A stretch of DNA of 64,000 bases from Adineta steineri. Its lineage: Eukaryota > Rotifera > Eurotatoria > Adinetida > Adinetidae. Location of the stretch: the NCBI GenBank assembly GCA_905250115.1, contig CAJNOI010000236.1, positions 1-64,000 of the forward strand, given 5' to 3'. Shown one piece after another: positions 1-13,582 of this stretch (the first letter of the stretch is position 1; every line of letters begins with the position of its first letter). The translations under genes were made by a program, and so were the position numbers. Under the pieces are notes generated by a model. It was not told the origin of the DNA, did no database searches, and saw nothing but the letters and a program-made list of their open reading frames with translations.

Positions 1-131
1 ACAAATTCGGTATTTGTTACTATCGGAAACTCTCTCCGGGTTTCCGAAGGCTCGGAAACGCCTAAGAAAAGGTTTTAGATGGCTCGTAAATCCGGAGACA
101 GTTTCCGATAGTAATAAATACCGAATTGTTT
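1..131. repeat. Palindromic MITE-like element
   Basis: The first ~46 bases are repeated inverted at about 83-129 with only a few mismatches (both arms share ATTCGGTATTT and ACTATCGGAAAC). The 8-mer TCGGAAAC occurs at 23-30 and 52-59, and its complement GTTTCCGA at 40-47 and 101-108, so the element is a nest of short palindromes. There is no coding capacity. The left end meets the window edge, so the target-site duplication and exact boundary cannot be read. It fits a non-autonomous DNA transposon; the superfamily is not assignable. Confidence 0.75.
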
Positions 132-2825
132 TTTAGAGTGTAGTAAAAATGTCATATGTTACTGAAGAGTGTATCAACTAGACAGAGATAATCTCTAGTG
201 ATTCACCGTATTTTATACGTTTCATAAAAGGAAATTATAAAAAAAAAACAAGTGACAACCTATTCAAACACGAATCCTTTAGTGAATGAAGTTTAGCTAT
301 TCATGTGCAAAATTCTAATTAGACATTAATCTAAAGATATGATGACCTTTAATCCACATATAGTTGTAAACTAGATAGGAAATACTAACAAAGTAATAAT
401 ATAATGTCAAAAACGTTAAAAAAAAAGTACTCGCAGTATATTTACATGGGTTGTCTCGGTATATAACCATTTCTCATGAAATTAAAACAACTTTCTTATT
501 CAATAGTCATTTCTAGGCAACGTAAATGCTAGACATCCTCGTGTTACTTATTCTGTCATCATTGTTACGAACATATACTACTGCAGTTATTATGACTTAT
601 TCGAATGTCTATTTTGATGAATGATACTAGATATTCTAGGTAAGAAAAATGCACTAATTTAACCGAAGAAATGATTACAACGCATATTCATAGTTACTGA
701 AAATTGTTCTTTTTTTTCAAATTTTCCTCTCATCTATATTATTTAAAAGACATTTTCTATTGCTATAAATATTTTAATTACATTAGGTTTTTTTTGAAAG
801 AAAAAATTGTATTCATTTAGTTGAATGTATTATTGTTCGAAAGTTAATTGGTATTACGAGAATATCTAATTATTAATAGAATAAAGAAAAGTTCTATTTA
901 TATAAAAAAATCATTAAAGATATATATAAAAAGTTATTTACTTTTACCAATTAATAAAACTGCAATAAATAAGTTCACATTGACATCTACATTAACTGTT
1001 TTTTCTAAATATATTAATAAAAAAGACATACTTCAATGTATACATTGCTAAAGAAAATCAAATAGAAGTATGAATAGAAAAATGTGTCATGAATTATGTG
1101 AAACAATATTTGTCGGTAGTACCTCTTTACGGACTAAGATATGCAATTCACATATCTTTCTTTAGTTCTATTATGATAATCAGAAGATGTAAAATAAATA
1201 GTTTAGAACAGAAAACACTAACTTTTCATATATAATCAGTTGGCAAAAGAAACAATCGATCTTATTTATTTCATCTATTCTTAAATTACCATCTTGTTTT
1301 TTATTCTAATAACCATTAATTTAACTGACAGATGCATCTATTATACATGCAACAAATCACAATATGCTATTATATATGTTGATTGTCTTCAAAAATTACA
1401 AATAAATTAGTTTAAATTTTCTATATTGATGAGTATAATGATTGGTAAATAAGAATATGACTATCCGTTATCTTTGACATCAATCTTAATTTTCAAAAAA
1501 GAAATGTGAAAATATTCTAAACTCTTGTTGCTCAACAGCTATGAAAACAGAATCTAGGGCTACGAGAGAAGAGCGAAACATTCTCAATGTCAACTTAAAC
1601 TCGCTTGATTGTCACCGAAAGGCAATTGCTTATGGGGAATAAAGGAAGTTCAAAATTCTAGTCTTATAACTAACATTTGCATTTTTCTATATGAGCTTCA
1701 TAAAGGCATTGAGTGCGTCAAAAGAACGTCTTTCCATAATCAAAAATATACATTCGTGTAAAGTCCAATTGTTATCTTTCATGAATCTAATTCCAATTCA
1801 CCATTTTTATGATCTATTCATATTTAATTTGAATGTCCTGAAGTTTTTATTTTGATTTATATTACTCTAAAAATCTAAAAATAAATTTAAAGTATAAATA
1901 AATACTTTGTATTCAGTAATATATTCCGAAAGAAATCATAGTTTGAGATTTCACATAATCTGAGTGTCAATCTCTAACCTGATTATGTTTTTATTACTTT
2001 TATTGGATCACATTCATAATATATTTTTCATTTACATTATATAATAAGTATTGTTTGTAGAATTGATGTCGAGAGTAAAGAAAGTTATCGTTGATGATCG
2101 AAAAGTTTATTTCAAAAGCCATTAGTTTAAATACAATCTATAAAACTTTATTGTTTAAATTAAAATCACTCATAATTTTTTTTATTTAAAAAGATAAAAA
2201 TTCTATAATATATCGGAGATTTTCAGCAAAATAAAAATGACCAGAAATTTGTACATATCAGAACTCATGCGAAACTATCAATCTAATATTGACGTCATTT
2301 ATACAGAAGAAAAATTCAGAGAGAAATACTGTAGTAAACTACAGTTATATCCTAAATTGATTTCTTTCATATTCGATTTTCGAACATGTTATGCAATGAA
2401 TAATTTCTACGAATAGTACAGAAAACATATATCGTACTTCAACAAAACGATATCTTTATATTCCTTTTAGGAACATAGATTTCTTTGATATAACACAATT
2501 CGCTGGTATTCATATATTAAATTACACATCATTTTTTCCAACAAACTCTTTTCTCGTAATCTCGGTGATTAAGACCGATCCAGCATCTCACTCTTTTGCG
2601 TTGTTTTCCCCAATTCATTGCTTTTTTCGTAGCTATATTGTCTGTCATACTTTTCTCTCGCCAGTTACAATTAATTCGTTTTCATTTCACAGACTTTAAA
2701 ACCACACCCACTAATCAAATTTAAAAAAAAATTATGTTTATGATTACATTTACTGTAATATAAATGAATCATATTATTTTTCTTCTTTTTGTCAAAACAA
2801 TAACATTGATGACAAGAAAAAAAGT
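132..2825. other. Intergenic, nothing recognised
   Basis: AT-rich sequence with scattered short A/T runs. The open stretch at 848-1051 begins with TTG, has no ATG start and shows no family resemblance. It holds the 3' flank of BUD23 at its right end. I see no RNA gene or other repeat. Confidence 0.5.
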
Positions 2826-4218
2826 TCAAAAAGGTTTTGGCCGTCTTCGAGCCGTGTATTTTGAATCGGGACGAACATCTCTAAATTAAAAAAATAATTC
2901 ATTATAAAAATTGTTTTTTGTTTTCCATTATAAAAATTAATTACATACCTTCCTTTGTTTCTCCAACGATCTTTTTTTTCTAAAATCCATGTCCGACTCT
3001 TTTTTAATGATTTACCACGAAGATGTCTATAACGTTGTCTATAAAATAAAAAAATTTATTTGTAGTTTATATTTATCTATTTGTTATTATTACCGTTCTG
3101 TATCATATCTTGCTTGAGTTCGAACTCCTTCATTACCTTCTTCACCAGTTAAACCTGTCGGTAATTCTTGAACTTGACCACCAGCAAACAAACATAAGAA
3201 CATTCTTTATACAAAATTTAAAAAATATATATATTTATTTAATGAGTGTTTCATACTTCTTTGCTCGAGTACTATTTGGATAGTCTACAACAAGACCACC
3301 GGTAAAACCAGCTTTCATAGCCTGTTGTGTAATCATATCGACCTGAAAGACAAAGATGAAAAGTTTTCGAGTTCAAACAAACATTACTTGATTTGGTGTT
3401 TCTGGATAAAATTGAAGTACAGCACGTGCTCCGCGAGCCTAAAACACAATTGTTCAAAAGAATTTCAATGTAAAATTTTTTATTTAAATTACCAAACAAC
3501 TATAAAGTGTTGAAAAGAATTTATAAAGTCGTTTTATTGGATTATGATAATTTTTATCAGCTTGACATAACCATTGTAATGCTGATATACTGAAAAAAAG
3601 GAATATTTCGATATTTATTTATTTATTCTAATCAAATAAATCATTTATTACCTAATGGCACCATCAAATGCTCCAGCACGAAATGGCATTCCATAACCAA
3701 TATCACCTAATACAAGATCACCTTCAACTTCTCGTTCTTGTGCAACATCTATCAAATAAAATATTATCATAAACATTAAATTTAGTTCAAAAAAACAAAC
3801 CTAACATTGAACTTGATATATCAAGTCCAACCCATTGATGCCCGAGATCTGTTAGAACTTCTCCACTCAAACCAGAACCACATCTGAATAAAAAAAATTT
3901 ATAATAAACAATATAGAAATAATTCTTTTGCTTACCCAACATCAAGAACTAAACATGATTCTTCATCAGGTAAATTAAGTAATTCAATAGCACGTTCAGA
4001 TAATTTCGTTTGTACATCAATAATATGTGTACTAAAAAGAAAATACTATTCATTCATTTATAAATATTCAAAATTTACTTTTGTGAATATTTTCGAGCTT
4101 CTTCTTCGTTATAAAACTGAAAAAAAAAGATTATCGAAACGATACATATTGTCTTATCATATATATATTAACATACAATATCTGGTGGACCTTGATGTTC
4201 AGGTCGTTTTGATGCCAT
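2826..4218 (-). CDS. BUD23: BUD23, 18S rRNA (guanine-N7) methyltransferase
   Basis: SAM-dependent methyltransferase that modifies one guanine of 18S rRNA and acts in 40S subunit maturation, working with TRMT112 in known systems. Read in exons on the minus strand it starts [14 protein letters not shown], continues [12 protein letters not shown], then has the SAM-binding motif [14 protein letters not shown], then [18 protein letters not shown] and [10 protein letters not shown]. It ends with the basic BUD23 tail [17 protein letters not shown] before TGA at 2826-2828. There are about eight exons with ~50-nt introns; the first intron begins GTATGT right after the N-terminal exon. All family landmarks are present and the length (about 280 aa) is usual. 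The identification rests on the unmistakable N- and C-terminal motifs. Confidence 0.93.
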
Positions 4219-5214
4219 TTATGAAATCTTTAATAGTATATTGTATTACGCCGAAAATCTACTTTTCGATATATTAAGTAATGATTACTATTTTATTGGA
4301 GAGAATCAATGGACAATATAAGCTTGTAAACGATAGATGACACTGTATAACAATACGCAAAATCCAATAATACAGTAATTGTACTTTAAAAATATTTATA
4401 TTATTAGAATAGGAATTAACATCGAACTATTAAATTTGAATATCTATTATAGATGCATTACTGCGTGTTAGCTGATCATAACAATACATCGTGTTTTTTA
4501 TTATTTAAAACAATCTCTTATGAATGTTTATTTGATAGATGATATTGGAAATATTTGCAAAGCCTGTAATTTCGATTACACCTAATGTATTTCTTTGAAA
4601 TTAATCTGTATAAAGTCCATAATATCAATCTATACGTATGGATAATATTAACATGAATATATTAGTTAATATCCTATTAAAAGTTTTCTGTCATTATGAC
4701 ACTGTTTGAAAGGAGTGCTAAAATTCTTGTTTTACAATCCTGAACATGGTCTCAAAATCTCTCAAGTAACGGATACTATCGAGTGCGTCCTACTAAAAGG
4801 ATTTTGTAATTTTTCCCCAAACAATTGCAAAGAAATCTAATTAAAAAAAAGTATCGTTAATTCAATCAAATGAAACAAGTGGATATTTCCTTTTAATAAA
4901 AAGATAAGCAGAATTACTTTATAAACTTGTTTTCTTTTTGTATTAACTAATTTCTTGAAAGAATATAGTAAGTACTACTCTTAGAAAATTGTTTATCCTA
5001 CACAATCTTCAAAGGATTTCAATAGTATAAATAGAGCATATTTTACAAAAAATAAAAGAAACAAATTACAATCGATTACATTGCACAAGTTAACTGCTAA
5101 ATAACAAAAATCTATAAAGCAATGCAATCAGGTTTGATAAGATAAATAGTTTTATTAATTCTATTTAATATTTATATTTTAGTACACTTCTTTATTCTCA
5201 TCGCTTTTTTAACA
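4219..5214. other. Intergenic between divergent genes
   Basis: AT-rich spacer between the BUD23 start (minus) and the small plus-strand gene at 5215. It contains a TATAAATA box at 5026-5033 and a splice acceptor ending TATATTTTAG at 5181-5182, 32 nt before the ATG at 5215. Nothing else is recognised. Confidence 0.5.
5026..5033 (+). promoter_or_regulatory. TATA-box candidate upstream of the 5215 gene
   Basis: TATAAATA, about 190 nt before the ATG at 5215. The distance fits a promoter only if a short 5'UTR intron ending at 5182 is removed. In AT-rich DNA such strings are common by chance. Confidence 0.3.
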
Positions 5215-5424
5215 ATGACATTTAGCCATGCATTTCCATACGCATCTCGATCTTCTTACGATGAAGAAACATTACCAATAATGCCCAATCCTCGTCATGT
5301 ACGACGTGAAGAATACGATCCCTATGGTTTTAATTCAATTTTAAGTCGATACAATAAACGTTCCAAGTTATACGACACGGTCAAAGATAATAATTATTCT
5401 CCTAACGAACTGAATTTTGATTAA
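5215..5424 (+). CDS. Small orphan protein, 69 aa
   Basis: Single-exon ORF beginning MTFSHAFPYASRSSYDEE and ending NYSPNELNFD. It is polar, with many R, S, Y, N and D residues, and has no signal peptide or membrane segment. The codon choice looks like that of the neighbouring real genes, with third positions mostly A/T and full use of CGx arginine codons. A splice acceptor lies 32 nt upstream of the ATG (5181-5182) and a TATAAATA lies further up. I do not recognise the family. It could be a lineage-specific gene or a chance ORF; orientation is divergent from BUD23. Confidence 0.4.
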   Translation: MTFSHAFPYASRSSYDEETLPIMPNPRHVRREEYDPYGFNSILSRYNKRSKLYDTVKDNNYSPNELNFD

Positions 5425-7425
5425 TAAATCTAAATTTTTCTCCTAATTGACAATAATATTATAAAAGATAGTGTTTCAGCAATTCTTGAATATGAAAACA
5501 TTTGTTCTAATTTGTAAGACATAAATATATTTTACCTTATGCTGGCATTGAAAAAATAACATTGATTGTAAAAGAAAGAATAAATCTGCCAAAAACTAGA
5601 TGAAATAATCTCATATTTATTTACAAAAAAACATATCCTGACTCAGATGTAAAATCTACACTGATAATATATATACATTAATGTCAAAGGGTTTAATGTT
5701 AATCATAATAAATCATCGACAATCTTGAACTCAATATAATACTTGTCTTAATGAATATAGATCTTGGTTTTAATAGAAGAATCAATTACACAGAGAAAAA
5801 ATCTTGACTAATATATTATATGCTCTCTTTGACATTTGTTTTGTCAAATATGTCTGAGAATGTATATATATAAACATTATGCTAGACACCACTCAACGTT
5901 TTTTTGACAAGAAATTACTATGTTATGAATATATAGAAGTCAACTCAGGATTTTTTTATTCCGATGTCTTATTATCATCGGTAAAAATAACAATTATTAC
6001 ATAAGCAATATTGTTTTTCTTCTAATCATTATCAATACTTTTCGTATATAAATATCGTTGCAATGAATAGACAAAAAAATGATGTTGATCTATTACAAGT
6101 AATATCTGATGTTTTCCTTGATTATCTTGTCAGAATATCCACTAATAAGACAACATGAAACTAGATTTTTTTATTCGATTATTTCTTTTATTAGAACAGT
6201 TAAATTGAACTTTATTTCGAAATAAAGTTTTCATTTTTAATAAAACGATTAACCCATAAAATTTGTTAAACATTTTCTTTAATTCAAAAAAAAAATAACT
6301 ATTATTTTAGTGTCTTTTAAAGTTGATTTATATATAGATACTCTTGATATACAAATCTCATGAACGCTTCTCTTTGATCATTACATGATAAATCATCGAA
6401 AGTTCATGTTGATAGAACAATTCAATAGAATACATTTTTCAAAAAAAAACTAGACAAGTCATTTTAGTTGATTTACATGAACAATAATGTTCGTTAAAAA
6501 TCATTTTATTAAATTTCTCTTGTGTTTGATAAAAGAAATTCTTGACATTCAAAAAGTTGAACTTTTAATTATAAAATATAGATAATATAATACTGAGCGT
6601 TTCTTTTTTCATTGTTATATAATAAATTGATGGCATCAATAGTTTATATGAAGTATTCGAAACGAATCACGACACATGTTTCATTCAGTTGTTTCGCATC
6701 CTTGCCATAACTAATAACGAGAAAAGGAGAAAAACGAGGTGTACAACTCATAGACACAATCATAAAACGACCGACGTCACTCGATCGCACATGCACACGC
6801 GCGCGAGTCAATCAATTCATTAAAAATCACACGGCACAACGATATCAACAGAGATCGACTTTCATATATATATAGTGACGAAACAGAAAAAAAAGAAGAA
6901 GAAATACCTACTAACCAATCATGTCTTAAGGTCAAACTGATTGTCATTAGAATAGACAACGCGTATGTTTGCTCATTTGTTTGATGAACAATCGGTAGAT
7001 AAGACAAAAGATGGCACAAAAAAACAAGTCATTAGTATTGGACAAGGGTCAATGCGATGGGAATACAAACGTCAGGTTGTCTTACCCCGTAAGCGTTGAC
7101 AAACATACTTCAATTAATCTCTCTCTCTTTTCTATGTATACAAATAAAACTTGACGTACATATCCATCGTTTATTGTTGTCAACTATCATCATCATTGAT
7201 ATGGGAAAAATTACAAGAGTGCAGATTGCAAATTTTTCAATGTATATATATTTATATAAGTAAAGAGAAGAAGAAGAAGAAAAAAAAAAGAAAAGAGAAA
7301 GAACGAAAAAAAAAGAAATGACAACGATACAAGCAAAAAAAAAGGAAAAAAAGAGAACTTGGAAATGTAAATGGAAAGAATAGTTTTATTTAATTAGAGT
7401 GTTTTTTTTGTTGTTTTTCGTTTTT
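5425..7425. other. Intergenic, 2 kb
   Basis: AT-rich with poly-A runs and purine-rich tracts (7260-7370). The right part is the 3' flank of the basonuclin gene. The small minus-strand ORF at 6777-7019 looks like a chance frame. Nothing else supported. Confidence 0.4.
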
Positions 7426-9788
7426 TTATGATACAAGTTCTTCTTCTTCTTCTACTCGATCATCTTCTTGTTGATCATCCATCGAAGATGATATATTTGA
7501 TGAAATATTATCATCTTCATCATCTAAATATAAATTAACTTGTGATTGATGTTTACCATCAGATATAATCGGACCAGTTGTATGATATCGATGAGACATT
7601 GCATTTGGTCTTGGTAAATGTAATTTAGGATTTGGATTAGCTGAATGACGATTTCTTGAACGTCGTGATGAAAACATCATTGTACAACCAGGTGTTGTAC
7701 AACGATGCATTTCACGTAAATGTACAGCCGAAAAATGTATTTTAAGTGCACCTTTGTCACAAAATGTTTTCATACATACATTACATTGAACACGTTTCTT
7801 TCCATGTGGACTAACTAAAATACGTTGTTCACTTAATGAAAGACGTTTACGTGCTGCTGCTGCTGATGATGATGATGTTGTTGTTGTCGATAAATTATTT
7901 GTATGTGTATGATGATGATTATTATTATTATTGGTATTGTTTGTTAAACTACTTGTTGTTGATGATAATGAACTATCAGATATACGTGCAATAGATTCAG
8001 TTGATGGTGGTAAATCATTTGGTGAACGTGATGTTGTTGAAAGATTCAATGGTGAACAAAGACGTTTACGTTTTGTTGAAGATTTTCTTATAATTTCATT
8101 ATTATTTATTTCAGGTAAATCATAATGTTTACCATTTGTTTCTTCATTTTTTGATGATGAATTTGAAAGTGAAGACATATTTGTTGCAGCCGCCGCAGCA
8201 GCAGCAGCGGCAGCAGCTGCTGTTGGTAAAAGATTATTTCCAATACGACGAAAATCATAATTCATCATTAAAGGATTTGATAATTGTGCCATAAGTAAAT
8301 TCATCATTTGAATATCAGTTGATGGCCATGGTGATGGAAATGGAAATGGTCCTGGTGGACGAAGTAAAACATTTGGTGTTGTAGCTGATGGTAATGTTGG
8401 TGGTGGTACAGATAAAGATAGTGCTGCTGATGAAAAATTTGTTGGTTTTGATTCAGTCGCTGATGGTGATGGCGAACGACCATTTGATGATGGACAATGT
8501 GGGGATATACGTTGTTGTTGAGCTACTTGAAGGAAATATTGTGCAAGTAAACGAGTTGATTCAAAACGAAGAAATTGGGGTAATAAATATTGATCTTCTT
8601 CGTCGGAGGATGGCATTATTAAATTGAAATTTGATGATGAATTATTGAAATTCTATAAGAAACAATTAACATTAATATGATAATTCCAATAAAGAAAAAT
8701 AAAAACAAAGGAACAATAATAATATAAAAGTTACATAGTCGTCGACACTTGACACATTTGTGATCAGACCCTACGTTGTTCTATTGAAGGTGTCGGTAGT
8801 CAAATAGAACAGCTCATCGACAAGTATATAATAAATACGGTGAATACAAAGATCAATCGATTGCATGACATTCGATGTCGGGCATCCTTCATGATTACAC
8901 TTATCGCATTCTGGTTTGTATCATAAAAAGACGATGCAATTTCAAAAATGACAAATCCCAGAAAAAAAATCCAAACCATCATGTTGATGAGATTTTTTTT
9001 CTTCTTCTCTCTAATACTATTTTTAAAAATGGTCACAAGTTCAAGGGTGAATATATATATATATTGATATGTGGCATATATATGAAGGTCTAGAAGTGGA
9101 AATTATCCGGTTCATTGACAAATAATTCTATCGATCGAAAGATTGTTTCTCAATGGACAAAGCAGAAAAAAAACTAAGTATCATATTTCATCTCTTCGTA
9201 ATTGAGTTCACATTAGTCAAGCACAAGAGAGGGAAAAGAGAGTGAAGATTAATTTCTTTCGGTCAATATAGAAACAAAAAAAAGCTGGTGTTCATTCTGG
9301 TACAACATGTCTGGATTAAGAGCGAGAGAGAGAGAGAGAGAAAGAGAAAAACAAAATTTTTTATTTTTAAATAATTAAAATCATACTTACATGTTCTATG
9401 TAAGATTTTTCATAATCATCAATAGACCATTTTAAAGATTTTAATATATTATCTCGTTCAGCTTGAGTTAATGTATCTAATATGTGATCAAGTAAAATTT
9501 TTATACGTGGTGATATAACGGTTGTACCATATAAACAAAGTCTACATAATTCATAGATATGTTCAGCAGTTAAATGTTTTATAATTTCATCAGAATCTAA
9601 TTCATTTAAATTAATAACTGTGAAAAAAAATGTAAGTAAATTTCTTATTTTTTTCATATTCATAAAAACTTACCATGATTAACAAAACTATGTTTGCATT
9701 CGTCACATGAACGTACTGATAAATTGCAACTATTACCACGAAAAAATTTTTCGCAATGACAATCAGCAATGTTACACTTTAATACAGT
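7426..9788 (-). CDS. BNC: Basonuclin/disconnected-type zinc-finger protein
   Basis: Nuclear C2H2 transcription-factor family (vertebrate basonuclins, fly disco). Three exons join in frame. Exon 9674-9788 encodes a Cys-rich basonuclin N-terminus ([15 protein letters not shown], then [13 protein letters not shown]). Exon 9391-9617 encodes the next conserved block ([42 protein letters not shown]). Exon 7426-8652 gives [16 protein letters not shown], a Ser/Pro/Asn-rich middle with an uninterrupted alanine run, and one zinc-finger pair: [18 protein letters not shown] and [19 protein letters not shown] followed by SANPNPKLH. There is one finger pair, as in disco, where vertebrate basonuclins have three. 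The tail is acidic (EEEEELVS). The ATG at 8616 is internal: the frame stays open to the acceptor at 8653-8654 and joins the upstream exons. The true first exon, right of 9788, was not resolved. Confidence 0.88.
9323..9351. repeat. (GA)n purine tract
   Basis: Run of alternating G and A grading into AAAGAGAAA, inside the basonuclin intron 8653-9390. Simple repeat only. Confidence 0.8.
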
Positions 9789-12700
9789 CTAAAGAAGGAA
9801 AAAGAAAATCAATTTTGAATTTGTTTTGTACGAAATTTTTGTCTTACGCCTTTTTTATTACTACCTTCATTCTTTCAATATGTGCGTGCGACGAACCAAT
9901 GTGACAGTCACAAACATACAAGCACGCACGACAATTTTTTTTTCTATTTTTTTTCTTCTTCTCTTCGCTCTTTGCTCTCTCACTCTCTCTCTCTCTATGC
10001 TTTTTTGAGTGTTATTTCGATTAAGGCGACGAATGACAATGCAGCATCGAGCAATTTCGATTGGTCGCACATATTCGACACTCACACTTTTTTTCTTCTT
10101 CTTCTTCTTTTATGACTCTCTCTCTCTCTCGCATCTTCCATCATTTGCTTCGTCCTCTTCTTCTTTTTTTCGCGCACATAGACATCGTGCTTATCAGTGG
10201 AATTTTCGTACGGCTGCTGATGCTTCTGGTGATGACATAAACACACACATTGTGCTTTTCATCACATCAGGGTTTCTTCTTGATAGAAATTTGAGATTCA
10301 CACACACTCACTCACACATACGATCGAATAGATACAATTTTTTCGTTTGATGAGCAAAAACATTAACTTCGAATTAGCAAGAGACAAAAAAAAGGCAAAT
10401 GATGTCATTTATAAAACAAGCAAACTGATTGTTATAAAAGGCAATAAGAGAAAAAAAGCATAAAACGAAGAAGCATAAGAAAAAGAAGACACAGCAGGTC
10501 TTATCAATCGAAACTACACTTGTGCCTCATTCGTCATTCACTTTTTCTTTTCTTTTTTCTTCTTCATCTCGTTTCTTAATCGAAAACAGACAGCAGAAGA
10601 AAAAATATTTCGAATACATATGCATACACATGTGTCTGTCCCATCACACATATAAGAGAACAATGTCATCGTTTGTAAAAATTAGAGAATGTCCATAGTG
10701 ATTGATCACAACGACCTCATCTGTGTGTGTCTATAGCATCGACATGCGAAAACATGTGTCGGCGATTAGAGCAACAATATGAGAGAAAAATAATGAACTA
10801 CCAGTGAGAGAGAAAGAGGGACCAACGGGTGGTCACGGATGACACTAGGGTTCTAATGAGACAAACAACTATATCGAATGATCGTCTTCTCCTTATTTCT
10901 GCACTTGTAATGCTGTGCGCTCGCTCAATTGCTTGTTCTGACCCTCAACCATGTTCCTTTCCTTATGGGCCACGATTTTTTGCCTTCTCTCCTTCTTCTC
11001 CCTCTTCTTTTTTTTGTGTCGATGTCTATGTGTGTGTGCATGTACGTGCTTGTTCTACGTAAAAATGAATTTAGTGATAAGCACGTCAAAAATGACAAAT
11101 TGCCATGATGGGCTTCGTTCTATATGATGCTGGCGACGAGAAAAGAAAAGCTGCTTTTGCCTGTCGTTGTCATCGTTGTTCTTCCATAAACAACTTCCGA
11201 TCCATGTCACTTTTCATCTATATACGTTAGTAGTATGTCGACAAACCATTTTCAACAATGTCGTCCTTATGACAAGGTGGTATTTTGATTTATCACCTTG
11301 TCCATCGTATTTCTTATGTGTATATTTATCGGTATATGTCATTTTGTCGCACACAAATCTTATTAGTCGATTCTGTCACCCAATGGGACAAGTGTCATCT
11401 GTCTCTTTTTTTATTAAAAGCACGAATGAAAAGAAGAGAAAATAAGAAGAAGACGAAGAAGAAGAAGAAAAAGAAAAAAAAGAAAAAAAAGAAATTTTAT
11501 ATCTGTCTTACCGTTGCTTTATTTTTTTTTATCATATAACCAACCATTGTATTGTCTCTTCTAGCTCACGAAATAATTATTGTAGTATGTTGTTCTATCT
11601 CTTTGTCTCTGATTGACCTATGGTCAACTACTGCAAATGTAAACGAGAGAGAGAGAAAAAAATAAGAAAAAAGGTGTTCTGTTGTTGTTGTACATCATCG
11701 ACGCGTGATTAGCAGTGACAGTCGTCTTCTCTCTCTCTCCCTCTCTCTTGTGTTTTGTTTTTGTTGCTCGGGCATCGGTCGCCCGCCGCCAGATTGCTCA
11801 CATTCTCTCTCTCTTTCTCTCTGTCTCTTGCTCTTGCTCTTCTTCTTCTTTCTCCTTCGATAGCATCTTCAAATAATTGTTCTTGAAAAGGAAGACGAGA
11901 AATGGTCGCTATCTATCTGTTCTCGCTTGCTCGAGGATGTCTTCATCTTTCTTTCTTTTTTTTCTTCTTCATTGCTGTAAATGCTCATCATCTGCCAGGG
12001 CAAAAACAATAGATAGAGATAGGGACGGTCAGAGAAACGAGAAAGGGACGATGGCCAAACAGCAGAACGTCTCCCTGATTGATATTGTCGGGATGTCCGA
12101 TATGACGGGACGACCAAGATATAGGTCAAACATCGGACGCTTTCTGCTGCGATGGATACTCGATATGAGTACAGATACATATATATACAGAATAGCGAGA
12201 AAAACCTGGAGATGACGATCAATTAGACACATTGTTTGAACAAACAAACCAGTCAATCTATTCTCTCAACTAGATGAACTGACACAAAACATTTGACATG
12301 TAAAAATAATCTATCTGACTGACGATGTTTTCTTTTTATAAGACAAAAAAAACGGGAGTGATCTGCATTCTTTTACTAACTAGTTTGTGTTTATAAAACT
12401 GATAAAAAGACAAAGAGAAAGACAGATAGAAAGAGAGAGAGAGAGAGGGAGGGGGCGCAATGAATGTGTCATCTCATGAGTGTTGATCGGAAATTAAATC
12501 GCAATCATTGCGTGCGACACTAGCCGGACGAAACGAGAGTGTTGTGTATGTATATTGTCAATTCCTTAGAGATACTGATCATATTGATGCCATATTGCAG
12601 TTCATTGTCGAAGAGAGAAGTATAGGAACTTGTCAAACATGAACGATGTGTGCCATCGGCAAAAAAAGCGACTCTCGCGGGGTGTGATTGCGCGATCGAG

Positions 12701-13582
12701 ACATAAGTCACATTTGGCACGACAAAACGAAATCACCTAATCGATCAGAAATCCCGAATGTATGTTGGATACAAATAATGATCAATCTTATAAATGAGAA
12801 TATTTGTTTTCTGACCGACAAACTTTCTTTTTGATTATACAATATAAATTCAAAAATCTCCTATATTACATACTTTAAATTATTATTAAAAAAATTTCAA
12901 ACAATACAATAACATAGATAGCTACTATCTTCTCTCAGAGAAACTTTATAATCATTTAACCTTTCCATAAAAGATCGATTCTAATGAATTTTTGTTTTTC
13001 CATAAAAAATGTTCATCAAAACTTGAAAAACATTTGATAGTCTATAGAACTACGGAGATATAAAGCTGTCAACTCTTGTTATCACTTGATAACGAGGCGT
13101 GAGAAAATAGTATGTATATCGTTAGAATAAAAGCGCTTCATCACATTGAGTTTTGATCATTGACGACACTGATGACTGATCTTAATCAGTAAATAAGAAG
13201 AAAATATTTGATGATGAATAAATACATTAAACATTAATTAGAGTTCAAGTGTTTTTTCAAGATAATCTGAAAATCAATATTCAGAAAATTCATTTGAAGT
13301 CTTTCTTTCTTTTCTACATTGCCATATTTTACATAAAGCTCTTTACCTTGTATAGATATGACATGAATACTTTATTGAGTATGATATATGATTCACTAAT
13401 TCATTCGATTAAATACAATAAGCTTCTTTGGACAATGTTGATTACTATTAGTTCAATTTGTTAGAATTCTTTTATATATTGAATTTATTTAAGAAAATTT
13501 TAATGACAGATATTATTTATTATCATATATACAATTTTTTTGTAAATGAAAGCACATAGTAAAATTCGAATTCTTCTTTGAA
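9789..13582. other. Long low-complexity intergenic region
   Basis: About 3.8 kb with many CT/GA and TTC/GAA tracts (9940-10130, 11430-11490, 11720-11850, 12410-12450). It probably carries the 5' end and promoter of the basonuclin gene. Overlapping ORFs on both strands around 9860-12220 come from low-complexity sequence and resemble no family. The block at about 11990-12200 is less AT-rich than its surroundings but I could not assign it. Confidence 0.4.

Noticed and set aside
848-1051. 67-aa ORF in the first intergenic region
   Set aside because: It begins with TTG, is dominated by Ile/Lys/Asn as random AT-rich sequence would be, and has no supporting signals.
9707-11539. Series of plus-strand ORFs rich in Phe, Leu and Ser
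   Set aside because: They translate CT-rich simple repeats; start codons and splice sites do not agree, and no conservation is apparent.
11877-12222. Overlapping ORFs of 112 and 117 aa on opposite strands
   Set aside because: No recognisable domain, no supporting splice signals, and both strands are open for similar lengths, as expected by chance in a locally less AT-rich patch.
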